From Turnera subulata (taxonomy: Eukaryota; Streptophyta; Magnoliopsida; Malpighiales; Passifloraceae), in assembly GCA_028386065.3 (NCBI GenBank), contig JAKUCV010002532.1, forward strand, positions 4,063-68,062: a stretch of DNA of 64,000 nucleotides, given 5' to 3'. The position numbers were made by a program, and so were the translations under genes. The notes under the pieces are model-generated. The model ran no database searches and was not told where the DNA came from. It saw only the letters and a program-made list of their open reading frames with translations. Within the stretch, counting starts at the first letter, position 1. Every line of letters starts with the position of its first letter. Below are positions 62,587-64,000 of the stretch, one piece after another.

Positions 62587-62716
62587 TTTGAATTGAAGCC
62601 GGTGGATCATGAGCTAGACATGGCCGCTCGAGCTCACTGGATCATCAGCTCCAGAAGCTCAAGAGCTTCTCTGCATTGCTGTGGTTAGGGTGTCCATAAA
62701 AATTCTTGGTCCATAA
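62587..62716 (+). pseudogene. P450 remnant: copy of the last 44 codons of copy 3
   Basis: FELKPVDH...LDMA matches the end of copy 3 (FELKPVDHNGKEIIGKLDMA), with the NGKEIIGK stretch deleted. A short insertion after GACATGGCCG shifts the frame. The remainder (SSAPEAQELLCIAVVRVS-like and the ILGP stop) matches in another frame. The similarity continues into the 3' flank to about 63060, so this is a segmental copy and not a processed transcript. Confidence 0.85.
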
Positions 62717-64000
62717 TTTATGAGGTACCTCTTTCTTGTGGACGACAAATGGATTATCTTCCAGCCCACTTTATCATTTTCAATAATGTATGGATCTTGG
62801 ATGTACTTTAATTTTTATATGTGATGAAGCATAAACGGCTTCCTTTACTCAAAACTTCAAAGAAATAGAGAAAAAAGCTACTTAATTCCATCAATACTTT
62901 GCCATTTTATTGTAAGATGGAGATGATTAAATATTTTTTAAATTTTTTACTTAAAGAAAAAAGAAGGAAAATAATAAATAAATATGGACCCAATCATACT
63001 TACACTTTTTGTTTCTAATAAAAATCATCCTTTCATTATAAAACTGGGCAGAGGACTGACACACTCATGGCTGGGCCTTCCATCCCACTCCTTTCTCAAA
63101 TTAAAATGTATTGACTAAGCTATAACAGTTCAATCTGACTGATTTAACCTCTGCCACGGGTTTATATAATAATCATTACATTCTTAATGTGCAAAAATAC
63201 ATACTAACTGCGAAACGAAGTCATACGTACTAAGGTGATTGACCATATGAGTTAGGTTTATCATGTAAATTTGGGTGTAAAACTGGAAAAGAAAAACCCA
63301 ACGAAGTACATGCATGCTGGTAATATTATAACAAAGTTGGGTTATAATTGACACATTATGTCAAACATATATAATCATGCCATTTTTTAACCTAATTGCA
63401 GTAGATGGCAGATCCTTTAAGCCAAAGGTGGGAGACATGTCATTAGATTTGATTCCACCATGATTATGGTTTTGTCTAAGTCACTCAAATTTAGATATCG
63501 CCAAGTTTTTCTTCTTATGGTGGTATATCGATTATATTAAAAGAGAAAACGGCAGTTCATTTATGAAGGAAGAAACGTACCAATTTCAAACTTGAAAGAA
63601 AGAATAGAAAACAATTTTCCAAGAAGTTTGGTGGTGGAGTTTGCCGGATTGAGAAAACTCAACTTATACTTATTGAAGTTGATCAAAAAAAACTTATACT
63701 TATTGAAGACTTCCTTTTGGTGAAAAATGCATAACATCACTGTGGAGGACGACCTCCCCTCTTTCTCTAATAAAATTGACACGTTTTATGCCAATTAGCC
63801 AAGTACATTGCAGGGGTAGCTTCACCTGTTCTTGCTCATTAAAGCCGTAGTAGTTGCAAAAACAATATTAGTTATTTGTTTTTTAAAATTAAACCCATAA
63901 GAAGCATTAAAATATAAATAGGATAAGAATCATTCGCATCTTTTTGACATAATGAAGAGTTAGATCATTTCGCAAGAATGTTTCTTTGTTTGTGACCATC
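62717..64000. other. Distal flank of the P450 cluster
   Basis: The first 340 bases are the duplicated copy 3 3' flank. Beyond about 63060 the sequence is AT-rich with no recognisable gene up to the window end; a small direct repeat (AACTTATACTTATTGAAG) occurs around 63660-63710. Confidence 0.5.

Larger units (their letters stand above)
61522..63060. repeat. Segmental duplication of the copy 3 gene end and its 3' flank
   Basis: 61522 to about 62000 and 62587 to about 63060 are diverged direct copies. Shared landmarks include AGCCCACTTTATCATTTTC, TGGATCTTGGATGTA, TTTTTATATGTGATGAAGCA, CCATCAAT and the final GGGCAGA. The truncated pseudogene at 62036-62426 lies between the two copies. Confidence 0.8.

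Overview
The window is nuclear DNA of a flowering plant, almost certainly a non-grass eudicot. Genes are split by short, AT-rich GT-AG introns (one GC-AG), intergenic DNA is very AT-rich, and every recognisable protein is of plant type. The species cannot be fixed from the sequence.

Layout: 1-8 kb is mostly gene-poor. A MYB59/MYB48-type R2R3-MYB (+, 8017-9271) is followed by a PASTICCINO2-like 3-hydroxyacyl-CoA dehydratase (+, 13217-15834), a TIP1 tonoplast aquaporin (-, 16756-17779), a long empty stretch, a DUF1635 gene (+, 26611-28539), an ATL-type RING-H2 ubiquitin ligase (+, 30331-30924), ribosomal protein L23A (-, 31527-33036), a RIBA3-type riboflavin enzyme (-, 34155-36605), a UTR5-like nucleotide-sugar transporter (+, 37577-41504), tRNA-His(GTG) (+, 42363-42434), a bicupin protein (+, 43874-45431) and RAD51D (+, 47380-50459). 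The last 11 kb is a tandem cluster of three CYP93-like cytochromes P450 (+, 52943-61668) followed by two broken P450 fragments. From memory of Arabidopsis, MYB59, HACD, DUF1635, RIBA3 and UTR5B are consecutive genes there (At5g59780 down to At5g59740), and RAD51D and the cupin are neighbours (At1g07745/At1g07750). The window therefore looks like a conserved eudicot gene block. There is no operon logic: the genes are independent housekeeping or regulatory genes, except the P450 cluster, which arose by local duplication and probably serves specialised (phenylpropanoid/flavonoid-type) metabolism.

The most striking observation is in P450 copy 1. Bases about 53000-53191 (192 nt) do not encode P450 on either strand as given. 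If each base is replaced by its complement WITHOUT reversing the order, the patch becomes a perfect in-frame continuation of the P450 (proline hinge, [14 protein letters not shown] and SSPE motifs), with no stop and the right length. DNA inversion cannot produce complement without reversal because strands are antiparallel. This is most likely a data-level artefact or deliberate edit, or else something for which I know no mechanism. Other points of interest are an exact 120-bp tandem duplication behind RAD51D, a 75-bp minisatellite inside a RAD51D intron, a retroposon-like insertion flanked by 30-bp direct repeats, a degenerate dihydroxybutanone-phosphate synthase site in RIBA3, and an altered I-helix motif in P450 copy 3.
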